Positions 9,695-17,585 of a stretch of DNA of 64,000 bases are shown here, one piece after another. The translations under genes were made by a program, and so were the position numbers. The DNA comes from Rhodocyclales bacterium GT-UBC (lineage in GTDB: Bacteria; Pseudomonadota; Gammaproteobacteria; Burkholderiales; Rhodocyclaceae): contig QXPY01000013.1 in assembly GCA_003583745.1 (NCBI GenBank), positions 102,111 to 166,110 on the forward strand. Direction: 5' to 3'. Below the pieces are notes generated by a model. That model searched no databases and was not told the DNA's origin. It worked only from the letters and a program-made list of their open reading frames with translations. Position 1 is the first letter of the stretch, and the number at the start of each line of letters is the position of its first letter.

Positions 9695-9700
9695 GGTTGA

Positions 9701-10675
9701 TTACTCGGCCTGGCCTTCGCGCAGCTGTTTGCGGCGGATCAGCAGGGCCAGCATCATGCAGACGAAGATGACCAGCAGCAGCCCGTAGCCCCAGTAAGGG
9801 TAGGAGAAGGTCGAGAACTGGGCGACCTTGCCTTCACCGAAAACTGTCGGCATGAAGGGCTTGACCGTGAAAGCGCCCCACGGGTGCAGGTTGTGACCGA
9901 AGAACCACAGCCAGCCGGCGTAGGTGATGACGAAGAAAACCGGCAGCAGGGCCGGGACCAGCGCCAGCAGCAGCTGGAAGGGGCGGATCTTGGCGACGCC
10001 GGCAATGACGACAGCCATCGCGGCGATCAGGCCGAAGATCACCAGCCTCGAGACGTTGCGCACGTTGTCACCCCAGCTGGCGATGCGATCCATGTCCTTG
10101 AAGAAGGTGCCGGATTCCTGCATGTAGGCCTGGACGTGGCTTTCGAGGTGGCCGAGCAGGAACTGGTCGCCGATGATCCAGGCGGCGACGCCGGCAAAGC
10201 CGGCCGATAGCGTGATCAGACGGGCCTTGCGGGCCGGCATGGCGAAGGCCAGCAGCATCACGGCGAAGAAACCGAAGAAGAATTTGGCGAGCGGCTTTTC
10301 GACCGGCGCGCCGGTGGCGATCGGGAACATCCCGACGTAATGGTTGATGGTGTTCATTTCGTGAACGCAGTCGAGGCCTTCGGCACCCTTGTCGACGTTC
10401 TTCTGGGCATCGAGAACCGGGTTGTAGCGCTCGTCCTCGGCAGCGAGGTCTTTCTGGATGATCTCGTTGGCCATCCGGCTGCCTTTGCCGGCTGCCTTGC
10501 AGCCGTTATAGACGCCATCGAAATGGAAGTGGATGCGGATGCCGTCGGGGAAGGCGTCGGCCGGGTAATTGGGGGCGGTCAGCGAGACCCACCAGATCGG
10601 CGCGAAATAGGCGGCGACCAGACAGATCAGGGAAATCAGCGTCAGACCGCCGATGATCTTGTTTTGCTTATTCAT
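9701..10675 (-). CDS. nosB: NosB-like membrane protein of clade II nos clusters
   Basis: The 324-residue protein has a first membrane helix at about residues 8-28, a roughly 100-residue extracytoplasmic segment containing HFHFDG and several Cys and His residues, then about four more helices in the C-terminal half. A membrane protein of this size between nosZ and nosD is characteristic of clade II (Wolinella/Dechloromonas-type) clusters, where it is called NosB; its function is unknown. The name rests on position and topology, not on a catalytic motif. It begins about 113 bases after the di-haem cytochrome, across stem-loop sequence. Confidence 0.75.
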   Translation of the reverse strand: MNKQNKIIGGLTLISLICLVAAYFAPIWWVSLTAPNYPADAFPDGIRIHFHFDGVYNGCKAAGKGSRMANEIIQKDLAAEDERYNPVLDAQKNVDKGAEGLDCVHEMNTINHYVGMFPIATGAPVEKPLAKFFFGFFAVMLLAFAMPARKARLITLSAGFAGVAAWIIGDQFLLGHLESHVQAYMQESGTFFKDMDRIASWGDNVRNVSRLVIFGLIAAMAVVIAGVAKIRPFQLLLALVPALLPVFFVITYAGWLWFFGHNLHPWGAFTVKPFMPTVFGEGKVAQFSTFSYPYWGYGLLLVIFVCMMLALLIRRKQLREGQAE

Positions 10676-10736
10676 GTTGCTGCTCTCTGTTCTTGTTTCC
10701 CGCCGCCCTGCCCATCGCGGCGGTCATTCTTGCTTT

Positions 10737-10770
10737 ACCAGCCGTCACCACCGGGGCGGTGGCGGCTGGT
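10737..10770. other. Stem-loop between the di-haem cytochrome and nosB
   Basis: ACCAGCCGTCACC pairs with GGTGGCGGCTGGT (one G-T pair) around an eight-base loop. A GC-rich CCGCCG / CGGCGG repeat lies nearer nosB. No T-tract follows on the minus strand, so this is more likely an mRNA processing or stability element than a terminator. Confidence 0.5.
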
Positions 10771-10788
10771 GCGTTCAAGCTGGCTGCA

Positions 10789-11514
10789 TTACTTCTTCTT
10801 GGCTGCTTTCGGCTTGCACATGGCGCCCGGCATGACCATGCTCGACTGATAGGCCGAGATGGCGATCAGTTGTTGATCATCGTACTTCTTGATGATCTTG
10901 ACCATGTCCGGATTGGCGTTGCGGCGCTTGCCGTCGCGGATCTCGGTCATCTGGCGGAGCAGGTACTTGTAGTGCTGGCCGGCGATCACCGGGTAGAACT
11001 TGTCCTTGTTGCCTTCGCCGGTTTTGCCGTGGCATTCCAGGCATTCCTTCTCGTACAGTTCCTTGCCCTTGGCGATCATCAGCGCGGCGTCGGACCCTTC
11101 GTACTTGCCGTGTTCGAGCGGGATGCACAGGCTCTGGATGTAGGCAGCGGCATCGGCCAGTTCCTGCGGGTCGGTCAGGGTCGAGGCGAAGGGGTACATG
11201 GTCGGATTGTCGCGTTCGCCGGAACGGATGTCGGCCATCTGCTTGATCAGTACGGTGCTGTGCTGGCCGGCCAGTTGCGGGAAGGTGCCGTCGGCCCGAC
11301 CGGCGCCGGAGGGCAGGTGGCAGGCGCCGCAGATTTCATAGACCTCTTCACCGTTCTTGACGTTGCCCTTCTTCTGCAGGGCCTCCATCTTTTCGCCGCC
11401 TTCGGCGTTCCACTTGTAGTTCTTGCTTTCGATCCCGTCCTTGTGCGGGGCCGGCGGGCCGGCGAAGACGACGCCTGCGCTGAGCAGGCCGATCAAGAGG
11501 AGTGATGCTTTCAT
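10789..11514 (-). CDS. Di-haem c-type cytochrome of the nos cluster
   Basis: The 241-residue product begins at the ATG at 11514, which gives a clean signal peptide (cleavage near residue 18); an upstream ATG at 11580 would put non-signal sequence in front. Two c-haem sites are visible, CGACH (Cys62-His66) and CLECH (Cys158-His162), each in a cytochrome c553/c4-like half. It probably carries electrons in the periplasm from NosG/NosH to NosZ, a role comparable to NosC1/NosC2 elsewhere. I do not assign a C1 or C2 name because the sequence does not decide it. Confidence 0.9.
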   Translation of the reverse strand: MKASLLLIGLLSAGVVFAGPPAPHKDGIESKNYKWNAEGGEKMEALQKKGNVKNGEEVYEICGACHLPSGAGRADGTFPQLAGQHSTVLIKQMADIRSGERDNPTMYPFASTLTDPQELADAAAYIQSLCIPLEHGKYEGSDAALMIAKGKELYEKECLECHGKTGEGNKDKFYPVIAGQHYKYLLRQMTEIRDGKRRNANPDMVKIIKKYDDQQLIAISAYQSSMVMPGAMCKPKAAKKK

Positions 11515-11625
11515 GTTGATGTCCTTTACCTGAGGTTGATCGGAAGGCTGGGTGCATTGTCCCGTGGGCAATATCAGCATTCCTTGATGTGTGTCATAAG
11601 CCCGGCAGGCCCGGGCGGTTCCGGC

Positions 11626-11934
11626 TTATTTCAGCTTCGAGAGGTAATCGGCCAGGGCCTTGATTTCCTCGTCGTTGACCAGATCCATGACGCCCTTCAT
11701 GGCGGCGGTCTGGCCGTTGTTGCGGGCGCCGCTCTTGATGTCCTTCATTTGCTGTTCGGCGTAGGCGGCATTCTGGCCAGCCAGTCTCGGGAAGGCCGGG
11801 CTCAGGGTTTTCTTGGCATCCTTGCCGTGACAGGACCAGCAGGTCTTTTCCTGGTACAGCGTGGCGCCGTCCGGGGCGGCGATGGCCGGAGCGGCAACGA
11901 CGGCGGCGGCGAGCAAAGTCATTACGAATTTCAT
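11626..11934 (-). CDS. Mono-haem cytochrome c (c553-like) of the nos cluster
   Basis: This 102-residue exported protein has a signal peptide (about residues 1-20), one CWSCH haem site (Cys32-His36) and a later Met in MKGVMD that could be the distal ligand. It is a class I small cytochrome of the c553 type. It sits directly downstream of nosZ, after an 11-base-pair stem-loop, and precedes the di-haem cytochrome, so it probably donates electrons to the CuA centre of NosZ. A GGAGGG ribosome binding site precedes the start. Confidence 0.9.
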   Translation of the reverse strand: MKFVMTLLAAAVVAAPAIAAPDGATLYQEKTCWSCHGKDAKKTLSPAFPRLAGQNAAYAEQQMKDIKSGARNNGQTAAMKGVMDLVNDEEIKALADYLSKLK

Positions 11935-11958
11935 GGTTATTCCCTCCTGAATGTGAAA

Positions 11959-11985
11959 CGGGGAGCAGATTGACTCTGCTCCCCG
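11959..11985. other. Stem-loop between nosZ and the mono-haem cytochrome gene
   Basis: CGGGGAGCAGA and TCTGCTCCCCG form a perfect 11-base-pair stem with a five-base loop. On the nos strand only TTT follows, so it may partly terminate or protect the 3' end of nosZ mRNA. Confidence 0.6.
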
Positions 11986-12022
11986 ATGATTGCCTTAAGT
12001 CAGATCAAGGCTTTTGGATGTC

Positions 12023-14314
12023 TTACTTGACCTTCTTGGCGCCGTTCTGCTCAAGGTAGGTCTTGGCACGCAGACCGATGTCGGCAGCCTTGACCTGGTA
12101 TTGCCAGATCTGCTCTTGCCACAGGTTGGCCTGGTCCCAGTCCTTCTTGGCGGCGGCGGCATCCGACTTGGCCTTGGCTTCCTTGATCTTGTTGAGCTGG
12201 TCGGTTGCGTCGTCGACCATGTTCACCACATCCGGGAAGTCCTTGAAGTTGACGCTGGTGATGTAACCAACCACGGAGTCGATGACTGCCTGGGTATCCG
12301 CCACCTTCTTCACCGTGGCCTTATAGTCGGCTTCGGTGTAGTTGGCCTTGGCTTCGGCGGTCTTGGTCGGCTTCCAGCCCTTCGGCTTGACCAGCAGGTA
12401 ACCCTGCATTTCAAGGTGGAGCGCCGAGCAGAATTCCGTGCAGTAGTACGGATAGACGCCTTCCTTGTCAGCCTTGAACTTGACGGTCACCGTCTTGCCC
12501 GGTTCGGCCGAGGCATGGACGTTGAAGGTCGACACCGTGAAACCGTGGGTTTCGTCCTGGGCGCGTTCGAGGTTGGTCAGGTGGATGGTGATTTCGTCGC
12601 CGACTTCAGCCTCGATGGTTTCCGGGGTGATGTGGGAACGGATCAATGTACCGAAGACTTCGATCTTGTTGCCCTTCTTCTCGGTGTGCTCTTCGCCGGC
12701 ACGGACGGCACCCGGATTCGCCTTGTCGGTACGGCTGTTGGTGCCGACCTTGTAGCGCACGCCCGGTTTCAGCTTGGCGGCGTCGATGGCGACCGAGTAG
12801 TGCGGCTCACCCAGCGGCAAGGGCATGTCGTACAGCAACTGCATCTTGTCGTTGGAAATGTCGATCAGCTGGTGGTTCTGCGGATGCAGCGGGCCAACCG
12901 GGTTGAAGCGGTCGATCGACAGCTTGTTGAGGGCGACCAGGTAACGACCCTTCGGATCCATGGAATCGCCTTCCATGGTCATCAGGTGGCCGATGTTGTA
13001 ATGCACCGAGATCTTGTCGAGCACCTTGCCTTCGCAGTAGTTCCACTTGGCAACCTGCGAGTCGACGTACAGCGAGGTGTAGGCCAGGCAGGGCTTGGAG
13101 TCGTACTGGGTGTGCAAGGGACCGAGGCCGAGCTGAACCTGGGTGTGCAGCGCATCCTTCATGCCGATCACCGGGATGCCGTACGGGTCCTTGGATTCGA
13201 ACTTGCCGGCCTTGATGGCGGCCTGGATCTTGTCGAAGGAATAGACGGAGACGTGGGTGTCGAGCTTGCCGGAGACGATCAGCATCTTGCCGTCCGGGGT
13301 CACATCGACGCCGTGCGGCGACTTCGGTTCCGGAATCAGGAAGAGGATGCCTTCCTTGATCGCGGTTTCCATCATCAGCACGTTGTGGCCGTTGATCTTC
13401 TTGGCCTTGCCGGCGGCAACCAGTTCGGCCGCCTTCTTCCAGTTGATCACGTGCAGGTAGTCGGTGTCCTTGGCGGAGCAACCGGCTTCATACGGCGGAC
13501 GACCCTTTTCGATGCCGCCGACGTAACGCTCGGAACAGAAGGAGTTGGTGAAGGACCAGCCGTCGGACGGACCCTTGCCGGCATCCGACAAATCCTGCGA
13601 GTAAGGCGGCAGTTCGAGGGAGAAGGATTCCTTCGGATCGATGCGGCCTTCCTTGCGGTCGAACTTCCAATAGGTGATGCCGCCGCGGTACTTCTCGTTG
13701 AACTCTTCGAGCGGGTAGAACTTCTTGTTTTCGAGCGGTGCGGCGTACTGGGCAGCTTCGATGACGTATTCGGTGTTCGGCGTGACGAAGGCGCCGCCGT
13801 GTTCCGACTTGAAGATCGGGTTGACCACGATCTGCTTGGTTTCGAAGTCGCGCAGGTCGATCACGGCGAGGCGCGGATTGGCCTTGTCGTTGATGAACAG
13901 GAACTGGCCGTCGTACTTGCCCTGGGTTTCGGAGATCGCCGGGTGGTGCGTGTCACCCCAGTTGATTTCCTTGCCGTCGATGTTGCCCTGACGCAAGACG
14001 GCGCGCGACTCTTCGTCGAAACCGTAGCCTTGCCAGGGTTCCGGCGTGAAGACGCCGATGTACTTCAGGATGCGCATGGACGGGATGCCATACACGATGA
14101 CCTGGCCGGATTGACCGCCCGAGCTGAAGGCGAGGAATTCGTCGCGCTTGCCGGTCGGTACATAGGTTTTCGACGCAGCCAGCAGATCCTGCTGGCTGAG
14201 GTTGCGCCGCTTCATGACGTCCTGCAGCGACTCGGCCGCCCGCACGCCAGCAGCGCTCAGGCCCAAGCCGGCTGCGAGCAGCAGCACGGTGGTTTTTACC
14301 GCTAATTTATTCAT
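12023..14314 (-). CDS. nosZ: NosZ, nitrous oxide reductase, clade II (Sec-dependent)
   Basis: The enzyme reduces N2O to N2 in the periplasm. The ATG at 14314 has a GGGAG ribosome binding site and gives a 763-residue precursor with an ordinary Sec signal lacking twin arginines, the mark of clade II. CuZ-region histidines occur in segments such as DTHHP and HGGAF. The CuA motif is CTEFCSALHLEM, near residues 625-640. About 117 charged, helix-prone residues follow it, with no CxxCH haem site. Upstream is a perfect FNR-family box at the class II position. The window has no nosR, and the accessory genes follow on the same strand. Confidence 0.96.
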   Translation of the reverse strand: MNKLAVKTTVLLLAAGLGLSAAGVRAAESLQDVMKRRNLSQQDLLAASKTYVPTGKRDEFLAFSSGGQSGQVIVYGIPSMRILKYIGVFTPEPWQGYGFDEESRAVLRQGNIDGKEINWGDTHHPAISETQGKYDGQFLFINDKANPRLAVIDLRDFETKQIVVNPIFKSEHGGAFVTPNTEYVIEAAQYAAPLENKKFYPLEEFNEKYRGGITYWKFDRKEGRIDPKESFSLELPPYSQDLSDAGKGPSDGWSFTNSFCSERYVGGIEKGRPPYEAGCSAKDTDYLHVINWKKAAELVAAGKAKKINGHNVLMMETAIKEGILFLIPEPKSPHGVDVTPDGKMLIVSGKLDTHVSVYSFDKIQAAIKAGKFESKDPYGIPVIGMKDALHTQVQLGLGPLHTQYDSKPCLAYTSLYVDSQVAKWNYCEGKVLDKISVHYNIGHLMTMEGDSMDPKGRYLVALNKLSIDRFNPVGPLHPQNHQLIDISNDKMQLLYDMPLPLGEPHYSVAIDAAKLKPGVRYKVGTNSRTDKANPGAVRAGEEHTEKKGNKIEVFGTLIRSHITPETIEAEVGDEITIHLTNLERAQDETHGFTVSTFNVHASAEPGKTVTVKFKADKEGVYPYYCTEFCSALHLEMQGYLLVKPKGWKPTKTAEAKANYTEADYKATVKKVADTQAVIDSVVGYITSVNFKDFPDVVNMVDDATDQLNKIKEAKAKSDAAAAKKDWDQANLWQEQIWQYQVKAADIGLRAKTYLEQNGAKKVK

Positions 14315-14402
14315 CAGAAACTCTCCCAGTGATTCAAGAAGTTGGATTTCCAGCCCCCGATTGCCCGCAACGGCGACAGACCCCTGCGGCAATTTGTCGC
14401 AC

Positions 14403-14444
14403 ACTGTATGCCGATGAAAATCGGAAGAAATTGATAGCTATCAA
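14403..14444 (-). promoter_or_regulatory. nosZ promoter: perfect FNR-family box and -10 element
   Basis: TTGATAGCTATCAA lies at 14431-14444. Taking its centre as -41.5 puts the start of transcription near 14396, and on the minus strand TACAGT occupies 14403-14408, exactly the -10 position for that start. This is a class II FNR/DNR/NNR promoter layout, giving an 80-base leader before nosZ. Confidence 0.8.
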
Positions 14445-14536
14445 AAATCACCAGTGGATGGAAAAATGTTTTCCCGATTTCGGGATCGGCGCCGAAATGC
14501 CCTGCTGATCAGCTTTTTGGCCGGTGCGTCGATTCA

Positions 14537-14550
14537 TTGATCTGGATCAT
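14537..14550 (+). promoter_or_regulatory. Near-perfect FNR-family box before the sco operon
   Basis: TTGATCTGGATCAT differs from the TTGAT-N4-ATCAA consensus only in the last base. It lies 66 bases before the GTG of the first exported-protein gene, a suitable distance for a class II site. No good -10 is visible at the expected place, so this site is less certain than the nosZ one. Confidence 0.6.
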
Positions 14551-14615
14551 GGGCAGATGCCGGACGACTGGGCACGCTTCGCCACGTTTGCGGCCGACCG
14601 GCCGTTTCTTGTCCG

Positions 14616-15335
14616 GTGAACACCATGAAACTGATCTGCACCATGCCCATTCTGTGGGCGAGTCTCCTGGGCGCGCCGCTGCACGCGGCCCAGCCGGCGG
14701 CTCAACAGTTCGAGCGGCTGGCCGCCTTGCCGGCTGCCGATTTGCAACGGCAGCCCGGGCAAGCGATCGAAGTCGATGTCGATCTTGCGGCCAGTCCGGG
14801 GTTCTCGGTCGATATCGCTGGCGAACGGGCGGAAGCGCGCTACCGCATGGCCTTCAACCAGATCGCCGAAGGCTGGAGCTGGCGCCCCCTGGCCGATGCG
14901 GCCAACGAAGACTATTACCGCTTCAAGTTCCTGCCTCTGCAGAGCGTCGTGGTCGACAAGGAGAGCTACGCCGAAGAGGACAAGATCGGCGAGCCGCAGC
15001 AGATGCAGGTTCGTTGGCGCTACGACTATTTTTTCGCCTTCGAGAATCTCTACGACTTTTATCGGCGGGTGGTCGATGACGACGCCGGATTTTCGGCCGA
15101 CCTGCCGGCCAGGCTGAGTCAGCATCTGGGGCTGCGCGCCAAGGCACACCTCATCGAACCGGTGATCAGCGAAAGCACGACCTTCTGGAAGGCGACCTTC
15201 GCCCGGCCAACCGACTTCACCTTGAAAAAGCGCTATCTGGTCGGAGTGCTCGACGAAGTTTCCTTTGTCGATACCGAAAGCGGCAAGGTATTGTGCCGCA
15301 TCCTGCCCGGTCGCGACCATTGCTCGGCCCCTTGA
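14616..15335 (+). CDS. Exported protein of unknown function, divergent from nosZ
   Basis: I do not recognise this 239-residue protein. A GTG at 14616 or the in-frame ATG at 14625 can start it; either gives a signal peptide ending near AAQPAA. The mature part is rich in aromatic and acidic residues (for example YDYFFAFENLYDF) and has a C-terminal Cys pair (CRILPGRDHC) that could form a disulfide or bind metal. No transmembrane helix follows the signal. It opens a four-gene operon ending with a Sco copper chaperone, preceded by an FNR-like box 66 bases upstream. A periplasmic role linked to N2O reduction is inferred from context only. Confidence 0.75.
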   Translation: MNTMKLICTMPILWASLLGAPLHAAQPAAQQFERLAALPAADLQRQPGQAIEVDVDLAASPGFSVDIAGERAEARYRMAFNQIAEGWSWRPLADAANEDYYRFKFLPLQSVVVDKESYAEEDKIGEPQQMQVRWRYDYFFAFENLYDFYRRVVDDDAGFSADLPARLSQHLGLRAKAHLIEPVISESTTFWKATFARPTDFTLKKRYLVGVLDEVSFVDTESGKVLCRILPGRDHCSAP

Positions 15336-15364
15336 ACATTCCTTCCTCATTTGCGGAGTAAACG

Positions 15365-15703
15365 ATGAGCTTCAAAACCAACCTGATTGTCCTGCTGTTA
15401 TGCGCCGGAAATGCGTTGGCCGAGACGCCGCTAAGCGGTCTCGAAGAAATCCAGGATTTGGGACGGATCAATGGCGAGGCCTTGGCCTGCAGCCAGATGG
15501 GCGTGTCCAACCAGGCCAAGGCGATGATGATCCGTCATGCACCGAAGACCCGCAGTTATGGTGAAGTCTTCGAAAGCGCGACCAGCACGGCATTCCTGGC
15601 ACAGGGGGAGGCGAGCCTGGCTTGCCCGAAGGAGGTCGAGTTTTCCGCCCGTCTTTACGCAGTCGGCAATCGTCTGCAACGGGTATTGCCGGCAGCGCGT
15701 TAA
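15365..15703 (+). CDS. Small exported protein of unknown function
   Basis: The 112-residue product has a signal peptide (about residues 1-19, ending ALA) and a mature domain of about 90 residues that looks helical, with two cysteines (in LACSQ and LACPK) likely to form one disulfide. A GGAG ribosome binding site lies ahead of the ATG. It follows the preceding exported protein by 29 bases, and its stop is immediately followed by the sco ATG. I cannot assign a family. Its position suggests periplasmic help in copper or NosZ handling, which is inference. Confidence 0.75.
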   Translation: MSFKTNLIVLLLCAGNALAETPLSGLEEIQDLGRINGEALACSQMGVSNQAKAMMIRHAPKTRSYGEVFESATSTAFLAQGEASLACPKEVEFSARLYAVGNRLQRVLPAAR

Positions 15704-16306
15704 ATGAAGATGTTGCGCATCATCGCCATCTGGTTGGTCTGCTGGGGTGTCTGGACGGGCTGGGCAGTCAGGCAGGCGCAGTCTGCCGAGGTGGATGCGC
15801 CGATGTCGGCGCGCTACCTGCTGATGGACGCCAATGGCCGGGCGGTGACGCAGGAGGATTTCCCCCGCCAGTTCCAGTTGATCGCCTTCGGCTACACCTA
15901 TTGTCCGGATATCTGTCCTACCACGCTGGCCGAGATGGCGCGGGTGCTGGCCCGACTGGAGGCTGACGGCGACCGCCTGCAAGCGCTGTTCATCACCGTC
16001 GACCCGGAGCGGGACAGCGCAGCCGTGTTGCGCAAGTACACCGAATTCTTTCATCCGCGGATCATGGGCCTGACTGGCTCGACCGCCTTGGTCAGGCGTG
16101 CTGCCGATAATTTTCGGGTGCGTTACGAGAAGGTTCGAGAGCCCGGTGCGCCGGCCGACCGTTATGCCGTCGATCATTCGGCCGGCATGTTCCTGCTCGG
16201 GCCGGACGGCTTCTATCTGCGCAAGTTCGCTTATGGGACCCCGCCGGACGATATTGCCGACGCGATCCGCGAATTGATGGCCCGGTTTCCGCGCGGTCGT
16301 CGCTGA
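15704..16306 (+). CDS. Sco1/SenC/PrrC-family copper chaperone
   Basis: The 200-residue protein has an N-terminal signal or membrane anchor (about residues 5-27) and a thioredoxin-like fold with the copper-binding CPDIC motif (Cys67, Cys71) and the distal His158 (in DHSAG). Sco proteins load or reduce CuA sites in cytochrome oxidases and, in denitrifiers, NosZ. Being encoded divergently from nosZ under an FNR-like box, this copy is a reasonable candidate for the NosZ CuA chaperone. It abuts the upstream small exported gene with no gap. Confidence 0.93.
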   Translation: MKMLRIIAIWLVCWGVWTGWAVRQAQSAEVDAPMSARYLLMDANGRAVTQEDFPRQFQLIAFGYTYCPDICPTTLAEMARVLARLEADGDRLQALFITVDPERDSAAVLRKYTEFFHPRIMGLTGSTALVRRAADNFRVRYEKVREPGAPADRYAVDHSAGMFLLGPDGFYLRKFAYGTPPDDIADAIRELMARFPRGRR

Positions 16307-16365
16307 TCGGGCGAACCTTCTGCGTTTTTTTGGCTCTTTCGTGAACAGGCAAATACGGAGTCACC

Positions 16366-16488
16366 ATGAGCAAAAAGAAATGCTGCAAGAAAGCCAAGCC
16401 CTGCAAGGATTGCCCCAAGCTCAAAAAGGGCCGCAAGCTGGCGCCTAGCTCGGCTGCGGCGCTGCGCTTTTTCGCCCGAGGCGATTGA
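16366..16488 (+). CDS. 40-residue Cys/Lys-rich peptide, last gene of the sco operon
   Basis: An ATG at 16366, preceded by GGAG at a good distance, opens a 40-codon frame. The first 25 residues contain four cysteines (a CC pair, then C-x2-C in CKDC) and about eleven lysines; the C-terminal 15 residues are neutral (LAPSSAAALRFF). Short Cys/Lys-rich proteins of this general look occur in other proteobacteria, but I know no function. The gene has no signal peptide, lies 59 bases after sco, and its 3' end overlaps the convergent EamA gene. The cysteines could bind Cu(I) or Zn. Confidence 0.6.
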   Translation: MSKKKCCKKAKPCKDCPKLKKGRKLAPSSAAALRFFARGD

Positions 16489-17314
16489 GCCACAGCGAGG
16501 CGAGAATGATCGCGCCGCCCATGGCCAGGCGCGGCAGGTCGGCATTGCGGTTCCAGATCAGCAGATTGACCAGCAGTCCGGCCGGGACATGCAGTTCGTT
16601 CATGATGGCCAGCGTACCCGCGTCGACCTGGGTGCTGCCCTTGACCCACCAGAACATGCCGAGGGCGGTGGCGAACAGCCCCATCCAGACCAGAACGCCC
16701 CATTGCACGGCGGTTTGCGGCAGCTTGGCCGGATTGCCGAAGAGCAGGAAGGAGGGCAGCGCGAGGAGCAGGGCGCCGAGGAAGAAATGCCCGAAAAAGC
16801 GATGCAGGGGCTGTTCGACCGGATAGCGGGCGAGCAACTGGCGGCACAGCACTTGGCCGGCGGCAAAGGTGGCATTAGCCAGTTGCAGCAGCAGGAAGCC
16901 GATCAGGTAGTCGCCCTCCAGCTTCTGGAAGCGGATGATGATGCCACCGCCGACCGCGACCAGCGCGGCGACCAGCGCCCAGGGATTGAAGCGGCGGGCC
17001 AGCGCGTCGTCGATCAGCGTCACGTAGATGGGCGTCAACACGGTGAACAGCAGCACTTCCGGCACGGTCAATACGCTGAAACTGCGGTACAGGCAGAGGT
17101 AGGTGATGCCGAACTGCAAGGCGCCGGCCAGCCAGAAGCCGCCGACCAGCCGCGCCGGTAGGCCGCGCCAGCGGGTCAGCGGGACGAAGATCAGGGCCGC
17201 GATGGCGACCCGGATGAGTACTGCGAAATCGCTGTCGACCCGGCCGGCGATGTATTCGCCGATCAGGCTGAAGGAAAAGGCCCAGAGCAGGGTGACGGCA
17301 AGCAGGTAACGCAT
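16445..17314 (-). CDS. EamA/RhaT (DMT) family transporter
   Basis: A roughly 289-residue membrane protein with ten predicted helices in two EamA repeats (about residues 1-135 and 145-280). Such proteins export metabolites such as amino acids; the substrate cannot be read from sequence. The ATG at 17314 starts directly in the first helix and is preferred over the frame-opening ATG at 17347. No strong ribosome binding site is visible for either. Its 3' end overlaps the 3' end of the small Cys/Lys gene by 44 bases on the opposite strand. Confidence 0.85.
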   Translation of the reverse strand: MRYLLAVTLLWAFSFSLIGEYIAGRVDSDFAVLIRVAIAALIFVPLTRWRGLPARLVGGFWLAGALQFGITYLCLYRSFSVLTVPEVLLFTVLTPIYVTLIDDALARRFNPWALVAALVAVGGGIIIRFQKLEGDYLIGFLLLQLANATFAAGQVLCRQLLARYPVEQPLHRFFGHFFLGALLLALPSFLLFGNPAKLPQTAVQWGVLVWMGLFATALGMFWWVKGSTQVDAGTLAIMNELHVPAGLLVNLLIWNRNADLPRLAMGGAIILASLWLNRLGRKSAAPQPS

Positions 17315-17585
17315 GGGGGAGTCCGTGATTTTGCAGGCGCGGATCATAAGCCGGCTAACTGTCGGCGTCGAGTTGCTGGCGGAGGAACGAAGCTGTCGTG
17401 AATTGATTCACTGACAGCCGGGGCGGGCGATGGCATCATCCGGCCCGATCCGTTGTCGCAGGCCTCGCTGTTTCCGCCATGCGCCACCGCAGGCCGCTTC
17501 GATGGCCGCAAGTGAGCGCGTTCGGTCGCCTGCTGCCCGTAACCGTCCTGTCTTTCCTGGACACCCACTTCGAGCTGGATTGTCG

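Larger units (their letters stand above)
14315..14615. other. Divergent nosZ/sco-operon intergenic region
   Basis: This 301-base gap has no gene. It holds two FNR-family boxes (listed separately) and the start regions of both transcripts. A small dyad TCCCG-ATTT-CGGGA lies at 14472-14485, and a palindrome GCTGATCAGC at 14504-14513; neither has an assigned role. Confidence 0.6.

Noticed and set aside
12014..14305. A 763-codon open frame on the plus strand opposite nosZ
   Set aside because: It exactly mirrors nosZ, lacks any recognisable motif and reflects the strong codon bias of a high-GC gene; the minus-strand frame has a signal peptide, ribosome binding site and CuA motif.
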